From Deroplatys truncata (taxonomy: Eukaryota; Arthropoda; Insecta; Mantodea; Mantidae): 64,000 nucleotides of DNA. The number at the start of each line of letters is the position of its first letter. Within the stretch, counting starts at the first letter, position 1. Positions 37,001 to 46,684 of this stretch are shown here, piece after piece. A program made the position numbers and the translations under genes. The notes under the pieces are model-generated. The model made no database searches. It was not told the DNA's origin and was given only the letters and a program-made list of their open reading frames with translations. The stretch is taken from positions 416,587,198 to 416,651,197 of the forward strand of contig CM060990.1 of assembly GCA_030765065.1 (NCBI GenBank). Reading direction: 5' to 3'.

Positions 37001-38290
37001 TTATTGAAATAAATGGAAACTAATTAATAAATTCAATTCTGAAGCTCTGCTGTATATATAGCGAGTACTACCCAATTATCAATATTGTAAATTATGTCTA
37101 AACTTATCAGAATATTTCAAAAATCTTTAAAGCATACCATATGAAAGACCTATCAGTTTACGCTTGTAATCTAGATAACCTCTCAGATGTTTCACACACT
37201 TTGAAACTGCTACCATTGCAACCATTTTAAATTCTTTGGGTAACTATAAACATATAGAAAACCTTAATTTTTATCCTTATTATACTACCGTGTGTATTCG
37301 ACCTTATGATTATTGTCTGAACCAAATAAATTCTAATGATCAGTTTAATTTATTGCCAGCATATAAATATTTCGGTTTCGTGTGATTATGTTACGGATTT
37401 TCCATCTGCTGTTATTCAATAAAAATTTAAAATAGAAAGAATTAAATAATATATAGCAAATGTGGTTTAAAGTTGCACAATATCCATGAAGCTCACAAAG
37501 CATTACGTATCATTATGTACAATACGTTACCTACTTTTATTTCGGAATTTATTCCGCTTCATCTCATCAACATATTTAAATGTTATGTTCTGTCATCAGT
37601 ATCACAGAAAAAATAGCTGTTCATTTTACTTCAATTCTTTTGCAAATACATTATTTAAATAGCCACTTATTCGTTGAAACCTTCTTCTGCTACCCTTTTT
37701 ATGCAACATTTCTAGGCTTTCTTACTTGAACATCTAACGATAATCAGAAGTATACTGACGCTCTGTGCGTTATATACTGTGCCATTCTACTTAAACTTTA
37801 TGGAACTCTCAATTTGTGTTTCACTAATAGAGGCCAGATGTATGGGAAGGTGGTGAAGGCGTGAGTGGATTTTTGCGTTGTTACCCTTTTACGTCCGTCA
37901 TAAACACAAATGCAACATAAAGCATCCAATTTCCGGATGCCTTCTTTAAATTTTGCTTCTGAAACATACGGAAAATAGTCACAAATATTACTGTAAACAA
38001 GCAGCGTGTGTGTTTAAGAAGTTAATGTCTCATACAGAAAAATCCTGACTGCGTCACTTTCGGAGGATATGAATGACTCGAGAATGTATGCGAGATTCTA
38101 AGTGCAAAACCTACAGCAATGAAATCTAACTAAATAAAAATTGAGTAAACACCATTGCTGATTACAGTTGCAAAAGACGAAGCGGCACTCCCGCATCCCT
38201 TTACGTCACGAAACACGAAAAACAGGCACGTTTCTAACTGACTGAAATTATAGGATTCATAACGACATCAGTAGAAATAAGATGAGAGAA
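33440..38290. other. Long interval without recognised genes
   Basis: Contains an (AAT)n run at 34,052-34,085 and an (AT)n run at 35,029-35,055. Opposite-strand frames at 35,389-35,805 (+) and 35,691-36,038 (-, 115 codons), and one at 36,707-36,973 (-), are the longest, but none shows a domain I can name. A plus-strand ATG frame near 36,503 is rich in Cys at its start and loosely recalls a THAP-type N-terminus, too weak to call. The rest is AT-rich. Confidence 0.45.
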
Positions 38291-38294
38291 CCAC

Positions 38295-38800
38295 AACAAT
38301 GGGGTATTGTTCTGATCAGAACAATAGGATTAATGACCCTTTGTTCTGTGCTGCCGACTCCTGCCCCCTCCTTTGTGTGCTGACCCGAGAAGCCGCTGAC
38401 CACGCTCACTCTTTGTGCGCTACTAGCATGCCGCGCGGTAGACTATTAGAACAATGGGCTATTGTCCTTTTGTGGCCTTACCCTCAGAAGTCGCTGACCA
38501 CACCCCTTCTTTGTGCGTTACTAGCATGCCGTGCGGTAAACTATTAGAACAAAGGGATGTTGTCCTTTTGTGCGCTGACAGGAGAAGCCGCTGACCACGT
38601 CCCTCTTTTGTGTGCTGCCAGCATGCCGCTCGGTAGAGCTGTAGAACAATAGGCTATTGTCTTTTTTGTGGCCTGACCTAATGCCGGTCTGGGTATAGGA
38701 GAACAATGGGGTATTGTATTCGTCGCTAATGGAGGTGGGTCTTTGTTTGCTACAAATGCCAACAGCCGGGGATCGTCGAACAATGGGTTGTTCTTTTCGT
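38295..38800. repeat. ~97 bp tandem repeat with palindromic box
   Basis: About four to five copies of a unit combining GAGAAGCCGCTGACCAC, CTTTGTGCG.TA.TAGCATGCCG, GCGGTAGACTATT and GAACAATGGGCTATTGTCC. The last block is a near-palindrome (ACAAT....ATTGT) that recurs at about 38,297, 38,450, 38,547, 38,643, 38,700 and 38,780. The array lies just outside the left inverted repeat of the Polinton. Frames across it are products of the repeat. Confidence 0.75.
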
Positions 38801-39171
38801 CGCGTGTCGCCGCCCCCGCAAATCGATGTAGGTGATAATTGTGTCAATCAATCAGGTAATGTTCGTCCATGCATAACATTGTCTAACATTATTGAAAAAA
38901 GAATCAAGGGTTTATACTGCTTAAGTCCTGGCATCGCGCCTCTAAAGGGTTGGACGCAAGTCCTCGATCGAAGTACCCCACCGCATGTATCTTAATTGAT
39001 TAATTTAATTAAACGCTACTCGTCGATCGATGAATACGATTAAGTATTTTTGATTGATTAATGTAATTAAGAGTATGTGAATTGACTCGCGAACCTGGTC
39101 GCCATCGCGTATGTATGTGGGTGCTAAGGTTACTATTACACGTGTATAATTATTACGACTAATAACACTTG

Positions 39172-39534
39172 TTTAATTCTACTTTTGAGGGAAAATTTTG
39201 GGGGTTTATAAGAATATTACATCACTTAGATGAATCCATGTCTGAAAGGACAGAGTTGTCATAACGAGACGCTAACGAGTGATTCTTTCGCTGAAAACCC
39301 GCCCACGGTCCTTCCCCTGTACGCTACCCCACTCGACTAACGGGGGCTCTCACATGTGCAGGCAGACTAGGTCGTATCCCCTCCCTTCACTCTCCATGCA
39401 GCTCCCAGCTTTTGCACGCGCGCTCTAGCCGACAGAGCCGAAAGCTCTATCTTCCGCTCAGCGATGAAGGTGCCGGAAGCAGACATTTTAAGAATTTAAC
39501 GAAGACATGGCGGCCATGTTGACTCACTGGAAAT
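39172..39534 (+). repeat. Polinton left terminal inverted repeat
   Basis: Starts TTTAATTCTACTTTTGAGGG and ends ...CATGTTGACTCACTGG. The reverse complement at 63,580-63,942 matches over the full length with scattered substitutions and small gaps, for example ACATCACTTAGATGAATCCA in both. Similarity stops sharply at both edges. Confidence 0.92.
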
Positions 39535-39627
39535 AACTATCCGGCAACCCTCCACCTTGTAATGAAAAACCCAGCAGCCGGTTTGTGCCTGGTAATAACA
39601 AGTTTCACCCCTTCCACGACTGCTGCG

Positions 39628-39844
39628 TGACGTCACTAGCAAGTCTCAACATGTAGACTAGCATGGCTCCACTCTGTCGGCATCGATAAAACATGTTAAA
39701 ACCCTTTCGCCAATGCCTTTCCTTTGTATTCAGAAACAGCCAGTCGGCTTCTGTCTGGAGGGGTGCATAACAGGGCTCTACACGCATTCCACTCCTCCAC
39801 ACCCGTCGCGTGACGTCACCGGACAAGTATCTACAGTATATAAG
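39628..39844 (+). promoter_or_regulatory. CRE/TATA promoter of the left Polinton gene
   Basis: Two perfect CRE/ATF palindromes TGACGTCA lie at 39,628-39,635 and 39,811-39,818, both inside GCGTGACGTCAC. A canonical TATATAAG at 39,837-39,844 follows 18 bp after the second. The first ATG of the gene is at 39,907, giving a 5' leader of about 30-40 nt if transcription starts 25-30 bp after the TATA box. This suggests control by a host bZIP factor of the CREB/ATF type (inference). Confidence 0.7.
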
Positions 39845-39906
39845 GCACGGTCGCAGCCAAAACGATCTTTTATTGTGTTTTCAGTGTTCCTTCAGTGACA
39901 ATCGAA

Positions 39907-41278
39907 ATGGTTGGTGATAATCCTGCATCTGATGTGAATGGTTACTGGAGCGAGTGCGAAGAAGATTATTTTCACTACGTATACTTCCATACCGAAATCT
40001 GCAATTGTTTAATGCATTCAGTATTGTGTACTCAACCATCACATCATGATCAGATGACTACATTGGAAGTGTGCACAGAGAGCTATCCTGTTTATTGAGG
40101 AGCGAACATGTAAGTAATATATTTTTCTTCTATAATTCAGTAATACTCTACATGCATGTTAAATGAAATCTAACTTGAAATTATTTTATTCTTTCAGTGA
40201 AAATCGCATGAAGGAGGATGCGGAGGATCTTAGCAATGTTAATGAGGTATATTATGCCTTCGTCTCGAAACACCTGGCTGAATGCGCATCAGAGACATGC
40301 ACCGGAAACATGCATTCTGTACTTTGTACTAACACAGCTCAACATGAACGCATGTCAATTCTTTTTCCTATGTAACGACAACTGCGAGGTCTACCAGCGC
40401 AGGAAGAGAAAACTCGAGTAAGTATAAGAAATGTTAAATTACATATTCATTTATTGTTTCTAATGCTATTCTGTGTCTAACCCAAAATTAAATTATTACA
40501 GACTGCGAATGACTGTGCCTAAGGTACCCGTGCCAATAGAGGAGCTGGATCCTGAGAGACACGATGTCGATATAGTGGAATATCCAATCGCAGAGCGCCA
40601 TACACAGCCTATGGATGAGGATGTCACTCCACTCCCCGTCATTAATACTCCCGATGATAAAGCTACGAGGGTCGAGGAGTGGATAAATCAGACGAGACCT
40701 GATTGCCCGCCTGAGATACACCCAGAAACTTGCAAATCCTTGAAGTGCGTAACACTTTTTATTCATACGTTTGTGTGATAAGGGAAGAGGATTTCTTCTA
40801 ATATATGTATTTTCTCTTTCAGACGAATGAAATCATTTGCTTAATCTATTTCTAACATTGATCTGAATATATATGTTACAGGAGTGTGAGGAGGGAGCGG
40901 AGGAAGAGGAGGAACGAGTCTGGCGAGAAAAAGCAGAAGGGGTGTAAGAGCAGCTTTCTCAACGAGGGTCCCATGCTCTTCTTATTCATTGAAGATACCC
41001 TGCATTCGCCTGAGGAGCATGGAGAATGGATTACTCGCGCTTGATGACGTCAGCATATCCCCTCCCATACCGTGAACATTGGACTATACTATGGCATCCC
41101 CTTCCTCTACATAAATCGTGAAAGTGATAAATCGTTTGTTTATATTACACAATCAGACTGGGATATAGTATCCAAAAACATTCCAATGATTGAATATTGC
41201 CTACGCCAAGAAAATAAGTTTGCGTGTGACGAATATTGTGACAATGTAATTTATGCATACAATATTCTTGTTTCTTGA
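39907..41278 (+). pseudogene. Spliced Polinton accessory gene, function unknown (broken)
   Basis: A four-exon gene model is supported by the sequence. Exon 1 ends at 40,109 before GTAAGT; exon 2 is 40,198-40,417 (TTTCAG / GTAAGT); exon 3 is 40,502-40,744 (TTACAG / GTGCGT); exon 4 starts at 40,882 (TTACAG). An alternative acceptor at 40,823 would give a short end. Reading frame is kept across each junction. Exons 1 and 2 each encode a Cys/His segment sharing MHSVLCT followed by a similar H-x-x-M, so a module is duplicated. Exon 3 is acidic; exon 4 starts very basic (RRERRKRRN) and ends with GLYYGIPFLYINR...YITQSDW, which weakly recalls a PC4-type ssDNA-binding fold. Breaks: TGA at 40,096-40,098, a frameshift near 40,360-40,375, and two stops at 41,042-41,047. 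No family was recognised. Confidence 0.55.
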
Positions 41279-41480
41279 ACATTCAATTCATTTCATAAAT
41301 ACTTGTTTAAATAATAATGTAATATCTTAAGACCATGATGATGTTAGGAACCTAAAACGGGTATTGCCCTATGTTTAAAGTCATTTGAATATTTTGAATG
41401 ATTTCTACAAGTCAGAAGCAGCTAGTTCTTTTGGGAATAAGAGGGGGAGAAGGAAAATGCTTGAAATATATGCTAAAGTC

Positions 41481-41517
41481 AATAAAACTGTGTTTTAGTA
41501 TATGAATTTAATTTATT
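41481..41517. terminator. Convergent polyadenylation signals
   Basis: AATAAA on the plus strand at 41,481-41,486 serves the left accessory gene. AATAAA on the minus strand (plus TTTATT, 41,512-41,517) lies about 65 bp past the end of the capsid gene. The two transcription units therefore meet tail to tail within about 40 bp. Confidence 0.6.
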
Positions 41518-41580
41518 ATTCATAAACTTATCCCAGTACAATCCTTCACAAAAAAACCATTCACCCAAGCATACACATAA

Positions 41581-42790
41581 TTATATAAGTGCTTGCATCA
41601 CGCAAGAAAGAGGTTTGTAGCTAAATACTTTGTCATGTAGAACCAGGCAGTACAGTGACGTCTGGGCGGGGATATTTGCAGATGCTTGATCTCGATTCTG
41701 ATGTTCACAGCTCCATTTATAATCTCCTCGGGTTGGTGAGAAAGTCTATTACAAATAATGGTGCACGCGGAAGAAAATCCTTTCTCTTTAAGAGGGGATA
41801 ATTATCTCTTTCATAATAGGAACTTTGAAAGTTACAGTACATTTCATATAGTGAAGCAAACTTTGAATTTTTAAAGTCCAAGTTCAAATCATGGTAGGGG
41901 TAGCATTCGCTTTTGAGGAATAGTCTCAAATTAGTAATGTTGCAGTGATCAAACTCAGAACTGTACTTGCTATAACCACCCAATCTTGCAGTCTGCGCAC
42001 ACACTATGATGAAGCGAGGTTTCTCGAGCTTAGATGTTGTTGCTACATTCCACGTGAAAGATCTTGTCTGGGGTACAGCTGGCTGGGTATGAAGATCCAT
42101 GAATCGAAAGGTGATGCATAGAGGTCTATCAGACTTGACAATTTTTAGAATGTGAACCCTTTCAGCATCGGAAAGACGAATTACAGGCATCCTCGATTCG
42201 ATTCTATTTAACTTTACATTAGCTACCTCTCCATTTGAAGTCTGAACACAATTTCTAGAATATTTGCATCTTATGAGAACCAATTCAAACTTGCTGTTGA
42301 GTATAAGCTCCTTGTGATCATTAGCAAATCCAAGGAGCATTGAGAGAGGGACTACAGCATTGAAAGCCCCATTCACCGCATGTATTATATCAACTTCTCC
42401 ACCAGGATAGGCCCATCCAGCATTCAGCAGTCGATTCGACTCCATAGGGTTGAGAGTCACATAATTTCGTATAGTTGTAGTAATTCCGGGATCCCTTATT
42501 CTGTCTATAGTTGTAACATTCATATCTAGACGTATCTCATCAAACGTGAAAGCTATAGCATTATTTGTGAGCTTTGCTCTAGTAGGCGATCCATCTACCT
42601 TGGTGAGAGCGCCTTCGATGTAGAGACAACTCTTGTTAGGTAGCGTATACAAATTTTCAGGTTGGCGGGGTATTGTAATTTCATCATTTACACCCAGCGC
42701 GGAGGTGTTGTATGGTAGAAAAACATGCTACTCCTCCTTGGTGATCTTGTCATCAAAGGCCGGAACCTCTGTCACGTTTAAGATATCCAT
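41581..42790 (-). pseudogene. Polinton major capsid protein (hexon-like), broken
   Basis: A capsid protein of the kind encoded by arthropod Polintons/adintoviruses, expected to form the double jelly-roll capsomer. The gene starts at ATG 42,790 (MDILNVTEVPAFDD). A TAG at 42,728-42,730 follows after 20 codons, and the long open stretch (42,652 to 41,717, 311 codons) continues in the same frame. Landmarks: YIEGALTKVDGSPTRAKLTN, AIAFTFDEIRLDMN, GITTTIRNYVTLNP and VPLSMLLGFANDHKELILNS. Past the stop at 41,717 the C-terminal strand continues in shifted frames (NGAVNIRIEIK, then YCLVLHDKVFSYKPLSCVMQ) to a TAA at 41,581-41,583. Length would be about 400 residues. It lies downstream of the penton gene in the minus-strand structural block. 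Assignment is by resemblance to the family; structure prediction would be decisive. Confidence 0.72.
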
Positions 42791-42939
42791 TATAGCGGTT
42801 TTTAACCTATCCCCTCGAGGAACTAGCGGTTAGCACGTGTTAACTCCTCGGAAGTTGGAGAGGTAGTATGCTTCAACCATGCTGTACGTCGTCTATTATA
42901 GTAATAGCGACGTCTTTTAAAATGTGTTGACATTGCGCT

Positions 42940-43623
42940 TTATCTGGAGTCTTGTAGTGATAACCTCGTTCCTGAAGATATCAACACCTTTCCGTGTTGA
43001 TCTACCACTCGAATAGTGATCTGATCTATATAGTTTGTATCTATGACTGGTAAATATATAGGGTTCGATGGTTCTTGAGAGATGTGATAGCCTCGTGGAA
43101 CAGAAGGGAAAAACTCGTAGAGTAAATGTGCACTTTTACCGTCGATGAAAGAGCCTGTTGCAATACTGCACTCCACACATATGATACTCACTATAAATAT
43201 ATTCACAAGATAGATTCAAACGCTTCTCCAGCAGGAATTATTTAGGTGTTGGTGAATCCTAGAAGCGAACCAATAGATCTAGCCTTAGAAAAGTCTATTG
43301 TATAAGGAAATTTAATTTCAGCCTTCATTGTATCATTATTAGGTCTTATGGAGAAAACTTCATTCAATCCTAGTTTATCCTTTAGCAATGCATTGATATC
43401 AGCAATCTTGTAGGTTCCATGAAGGATGACAATGGTTTCAGGTTTACCATTATAAATATAATGAAATCGATTATTACTTTCATTTTACGTTTGGTATTCA
43501 ATATAATGTTTCAAAATTCAAAAGAGCAATCGCATAATGATCTGGAGGATCCAGCTGTAGATGAGGGTTTAGATACGTTGAAATAATAGTGTCTGACCCG
43601 CTCACTGTAACTGTATAACTCAT
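42940..43623 (-). pseudogene. Polinton penton/minor capsid protein (broken)
   Basis: Probable single jelly-roll penton protein, which would sit at the capsid vertices. The start codon at 43,623 overlaps the end of the protease frame as ATGA. The N-terminus (MSYTVTVSGSDTIISTYLNP) is in the frame that ends at 43,498. The middle (GTYKIADINALLKDKLGLNE, then TIDFSKARSIGSLLGFTNT) lies at about 43,480-43,255, and the end (NPIYLPVIDTNYIDQITIRV) in the frame 43,206-42,940. Breaks seen: TGA at the end of the first frame, a one-base shift just after it, TAA at about 43,245, and another shift near 43,205. The closing ITIRVVDQHG block is typical of the family as I know it from arthropod Polintons. It lies between the protease and major capsid genes, the usual order. 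Confidence 0.65.
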
Positions 43624-43624
43624 C

Positions 43625-43985
43625 TTGGCAATGCAGTAGCTCCTAGGATAAATGAAATTGCAAGCACAAGTGCCCACAGATGACTGATTCGAAATTCTGG
43701 TATCTCTGTGTATTATAGAAGATTTTACACCTTGTATATATTTCTCAATCTCAGGAGGAGGCTTCAAATTACCGAAACTATTAAAGTAGTATGTGACATC
43801 ACCTTTCTTCCATACAGCAATCCAGTGTGTTCCTTCATTATCAGAGGTATCGAGTTTGGTAATAAGTCTCTCTTTGAAGTGAGGTTTTAAAGCTAGTTTT
43901 TCAATCATATATACTCATCTAAAATACGGAATTTTTAAGCGTTTAGCATAACATTCGATGGCTACGTTACTTAGGTCTTCCTACG
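43625..43985 (-). pseudogene. Adenovirus-type maturation cysteine protease (broken)
   Basis: Remnant of the Polinton PRO gene, related to adenain and Ulp1-like proteases, which cleaves capsid precursors. The catalytic His block is GTHWIAVWKKGDVTYYFNSFG, with His in THW and, where Asp is usual, Asn in YFNSFG. The oxyanion Gln and catalytic Cys block is NQSSVGTCACNF. The open part starts at 43,908; an upstream stretch in the same frame (about 43,975-43,915) is cut by a TGA and lacks an ATG. A frameshift near the catalytic Cys moves the true end into another frame, which stops at 43,622-43,624, overlapping the penton start. As a result the longest open frame is an artificial protease-penton fusion. 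The family is normally about 200 residues. Confidence 0.75.
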
Positions 43986-44697
43986 GTAATTGTACAATCC
44001 TCTTCCACCGTTTTTTGACTTCTTCTTTAAACCCTTGCCTTTAGATCCTCTTTTTTGAAAGACCTTGCTGTTTTATATGCAGCTGCTAAATACGACAACA
44101 GTGGCATTACAGATAAGAATTCTCCTTTATTCCTCTTCTTACACATTCTCTTTCGGAGTCCCTTTCCTCGGGTCTCCAGCGACTTGTTATGCCTCGCAAC
44201 TTCTGCTATGTGCCTATCAGCAGCCTTTTTTTTATTGTCAGCAGAAGCTATCTGAGCAGCGCCGCCTGCTGCAACGCCTAAAGCGGTAATGATGGGTATC
44301 AATGATAAAAACCCTCCTCTCTTCTTCTTTCTCTTTCCCGCTCCCACTGCAACCTTTCCCTTCATGATTGCGGTTAGTATCCTCGCAGCTAACCGTTCAC
44401 CAAAAGTTGAACTTGATGACTGCACACGCTTCCAAGCCTTCTCTGCAAGAACCTTATCCACTATTTGTCTTGCAGCGGTGTCCTTATGCTCAGCGTACGT
44501 AAGGTCGTGCTGTTTGCAAGCTTCGTCTACTTGGTTAATTCCTGGGTCTCCTCTTTTTAGGCGTTTTTCCAATTTAGTGCCTGGGCCACAATATCTATAT
44601 CCAGGTAAGTCGCTTAAAACGGGATTGAATTAATTATGGAATTAATAATTCCAGAGCACCGGTTATACTGCAACGACCACCCTCTCTTAGTTCTCAT
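43971..44697 (-). pseudogene. Phospholipase A2-like minor capsid protein (broken)
   Basis: Starts at ATG 44,697. The N-terminus ends in a frameshift near 44,620, after which the frame holds the parvovirus-type PLA2 signature: a calcium loop GYRYCGPGTKLEKR, then GDPGINQVDEACKQHDLTYA with the catalytic H-D pair. The second half is basic, with two repeated stretches of the form (K)GGFLSLIPIITAL and (K)GEFLSVMPLLSYL, suggesting membrane-active helices as in adenovirus pVI-like proteins. A second frameshift falls in a run of six A on the coding strand (44,051-44,056). The real C-terminus (GGRGLYNYRRKT) stops at 43,971, overlapping the protease. In related viruses this domain helps virions leave endosomes. 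It is the first gene of the minus-strand structural block, next to the central promoter. Confidence 0.78.
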
Positions 44698-44730
44698 GAT
44701 ATAGTAATCGAGTAGTTGCATGCATTAGCC

Positions 44731-44815
44731 CTTTTATATCTTCGCTTGAAGATAGTAACCACACGCTGCAAAATGAATCCAATCATTAACTTCTCTGCAC
44801 TCGGTAATATATAAA
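44731..44815. promoter_or_regulatory. Divergent central promoter of the Polinton
   Basis: Two back-to-back TATA boxes lie between the PLA2 (-) and ATPase (+) genes. On the minus strand GATATAAAAG (44,740 to 44,731) is 34 bp before the PLA2 ATG at 44,697. On the plus strand TATATAAA (44,808-44,815) is 35 bp before the ATPase ATG at 44,850. The short TATA-to-ATG distances imply very short leaders. This would co-express the structural and DNA-packaging/integration blocks. Confidence 0.65.
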
Positions 44816-44849
44816 CATTGCGCATACATCTTACAAGCTAGTTGTTAAC

Positions 44850-45559
44850 ATGGAGCTTGTTAAGCAGCACTGCTCTCTACCTATTCAGGTATTAGACTTC
44901 GAAAGTGACTTTAGATGTGATCGTCATGGCAAGCTATTTCAATCTAATGTCAGAGCTCTTATTTTTGGGAGTTCCAGTGCAGGGAAAAAACGTATTACTC
45001 AATATGCTACTCCATGAGAATGGACTACGCTTTGAAAACCTGTATATTTATTCAAACTCTTTCTATCAACCAAAGTATCAATACCTAATTAAAGTACTTG
45101 GAAATATCGAGGGTATAGAAATGAACACTATCGACAACGAAGATGTTTTGCATCCTTCTGAAGTCAAAGAAAATTCAATCTCTATATTTGATGACGTCAT
45201 TACTGAAAAGCAGGAAAAGATAGCATCCTTTTACAGTATGGGTAGGCATCGAAATATCGAATCTGTATATCTAGCGCAGTCCTATGCTAAAGTTCCAAAA
45301 CATTTAATTCGCCACAATACAAACATGATAATACCCTTAAGGCAAGATAATTTAAACTTGAAGCACATTTATGAACATTATGTAAATACCGACATGACCC
45401 AATGAACTTAAAGATTTATGTAAGAGCGTTTGGGAGAGTGTATCAGAAGGAAGACCCTTTGTTGTTATAGTTTCTGAATTTCACATGAATGAGGGTCGAT
45501 ATAGCAATGGTTTTGATGTATATATTAAGCTCGACAAAAAAGAAAATGATCATTCGTAG
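44850..45559 (+). pseudogene. Polinton genome-packaging ATPase (FtsK/HerA type), broken
   Basis: The ATG at 44,850 opens a frame (MELVKQHCSLPIQVLDF...) that reaches the Walker A loop ALIFGSSSAGK. There, in a run of six A (44,985-44,990), the frame is lost and continues in the frame of 44,905-45,405 (NVLLNMLLHENG). Walker B is NSISIFDDVIT, followed by the family block YSMGRHRNIESVYLAQSY, in which the conserved Gln is kept. A second frameshift at about 45,402 moves the C-terminus (NELKDLCKSVW, later PFVVIVSEFHMN) into the frame stopping at 45,557-45,559. Intact length would be about 235 residues, normal for this family, which pumps DNA into capsids. It heads the plus-strand block and is followed 6 bp later by the fibre-like gene. 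Confidence 0.82.
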
Positions 45560-45565
45560 TTAATC

Positions 45566-46336
45566 ATGAGCATTGAAAGGTTCGATTCTCAGAGAAGTGG
45601 TCCAGTTAGAAGAGTATCTGATCGTTTTATCATAAATGGAGATGTCAAAGGAAACTATCAATTCAAGAATAAGAGATTGTGCAATGTTCAAGATCCTGAA
45701 GATAATCATGATGTATCCAATAAGAATTATGTGGATGCTCTCGAAATTAGGATGCGCAATATCTATCAGCAAGCTGTTAGCAATGTTGAGATTATAGCTA
45801 AGACCCTAATCGATGAATTAATTTCGAGATATATTCTAAACAGGGATAAGGAAAATAACATTGTGATCGATAAAGTTAGATTGAAGGTATTGCTAGTTCC
45901 TGTTCCCGATAATGATGTCGTGAATAAAAAGTTCATCACTGGATATGTCATTTCACGTAAGCAGGCGAGAGATGATAATGGTAGCATTATATTCAACAGT
46001 AGGAGAATCATTGATATAGCAGATCCTCCTTGAGATTTGGATGCTGTTAGTAAAAGATATGCTAGAGATATGATCATTAGGAACGAGACGCGGAAGCAGT
46101 TAAACAGGTACTTGCCATAGGCAATCGACACGCAAACAGGTAAGAAGCTACTAGACACCACAGCAAATTTGAATAAAACTACAGGTAAAGTGGATACTCT
46201 AACAACCTCTACAAAAGCCCGAGTGGATTGTGTAATAGACTCTATTAAACAAGTTACCGCAGAGCTTGATATGGAAAAACAAATCTTCAGAATCTTTGTA
46301 CTCAGAAAATCAGTAATTTATAAAAGTAAACAATGA
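45566..46336 (+). pseudogene. Fibre-like protein with phage-tail-type repeats (two stops)
   Basis: A 257-codon frame with in-frame TGA (46,031) and TAG (46,118). It carries three copies of a module: NKRLCNVQDPEDNHDVSNKN with YVD after it, KVRLKVLLVPVPDNDVVNKK, and SRRIIDIADPP...DLDAVSKRYA. The pattern (K/R-R-x-x-N/D-x-x-x-P-x-x-x-x-D-x-V-x-K-x-Y/F) is the one seen in many bacteriophage tail-fibre shafts and in some large-virus fibres, where it precedes trimeric coiled coils. A heptad-rich C-terminal part (TTANLNKTTGKVDTLTTSTK) follows. It probably makes a capsid-attached trimeric fibre (inference). The stop TGA overlaps the next ATG as ATGA at 46,333. Confidence 0.6.
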
Positions 46337-46647
46337 AGAGAGTTTCAGATCTAGCAGTTAAAACAGAGGTTTTGAATACCCTTAAAACCGATTCCTGCAA
46401 TGATAAACTTAAGAAATTGGAGGAAAATGTAAACATGATGATGGACACCTACAAAAATCATATACAGCAAATGACAAGTCTAGAAGAATCTGTCAGAATC
46501 CAGTACGCTAATACGGCAATCTTTGCTAAGGCTTTCAAGACACATACACAGGAACATAACAAAGAAACCGAGCAATTGAGAACTTCGATAAAGATGTTAG
46601 CTAAGGCTATCGATACATTGAGAACTCAAGCTGGACGCAGATTATAA
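46333..46647 (+). CDS. Small coiled-coil protein of the Polinton
   Basis: The only fully open gene of the plus block, 104 residues. ATG at 46,333 overlaps the stop of the fibre-like gene, and the frame ends 38 bp before the next ATG (46,685). The sequence is almost entirely helical in character with heptads (LKKLEENVNMMMDTYKNHIQ, HNKETEQLRTSIKMLAKAID), ending in a basic tail AGRRL. It has no Cys and no membrane segment. It could be a continuation or partner of the fibre-like protein. Being intact may be chance given its short length. I do not know its function. Confidence 0.55.
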   Translation: MKRVSDLAVKTEVLNTLKTDSCNDKLKKLEENVNMMMDTYKNHIQQMTSLEESVRIQYANTAIFAKAFKTHTQEHNKETEQLRTSIKMLAKAIDTLRTQAGRRL

Positions 46648-46684
46648 ATTGGAGGTAATCGTCTATTTTTACATCATTTGTAAG

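Noticed and set aside
39172-39534. The inverted repeats as two copies of a MITE
   Set aside because: Each copy lacks terminal inverted repeats of its own, and the spacing fits a Polinton with a nested LINE; not fully excluded.
44985-44990. Programmed -1 frameshift at A-AAA-AAC in the ATPase
   Set aside because: The heptamer is in the wrong register: the change needed from the upstream frame is +1, so a simple indel fits better.
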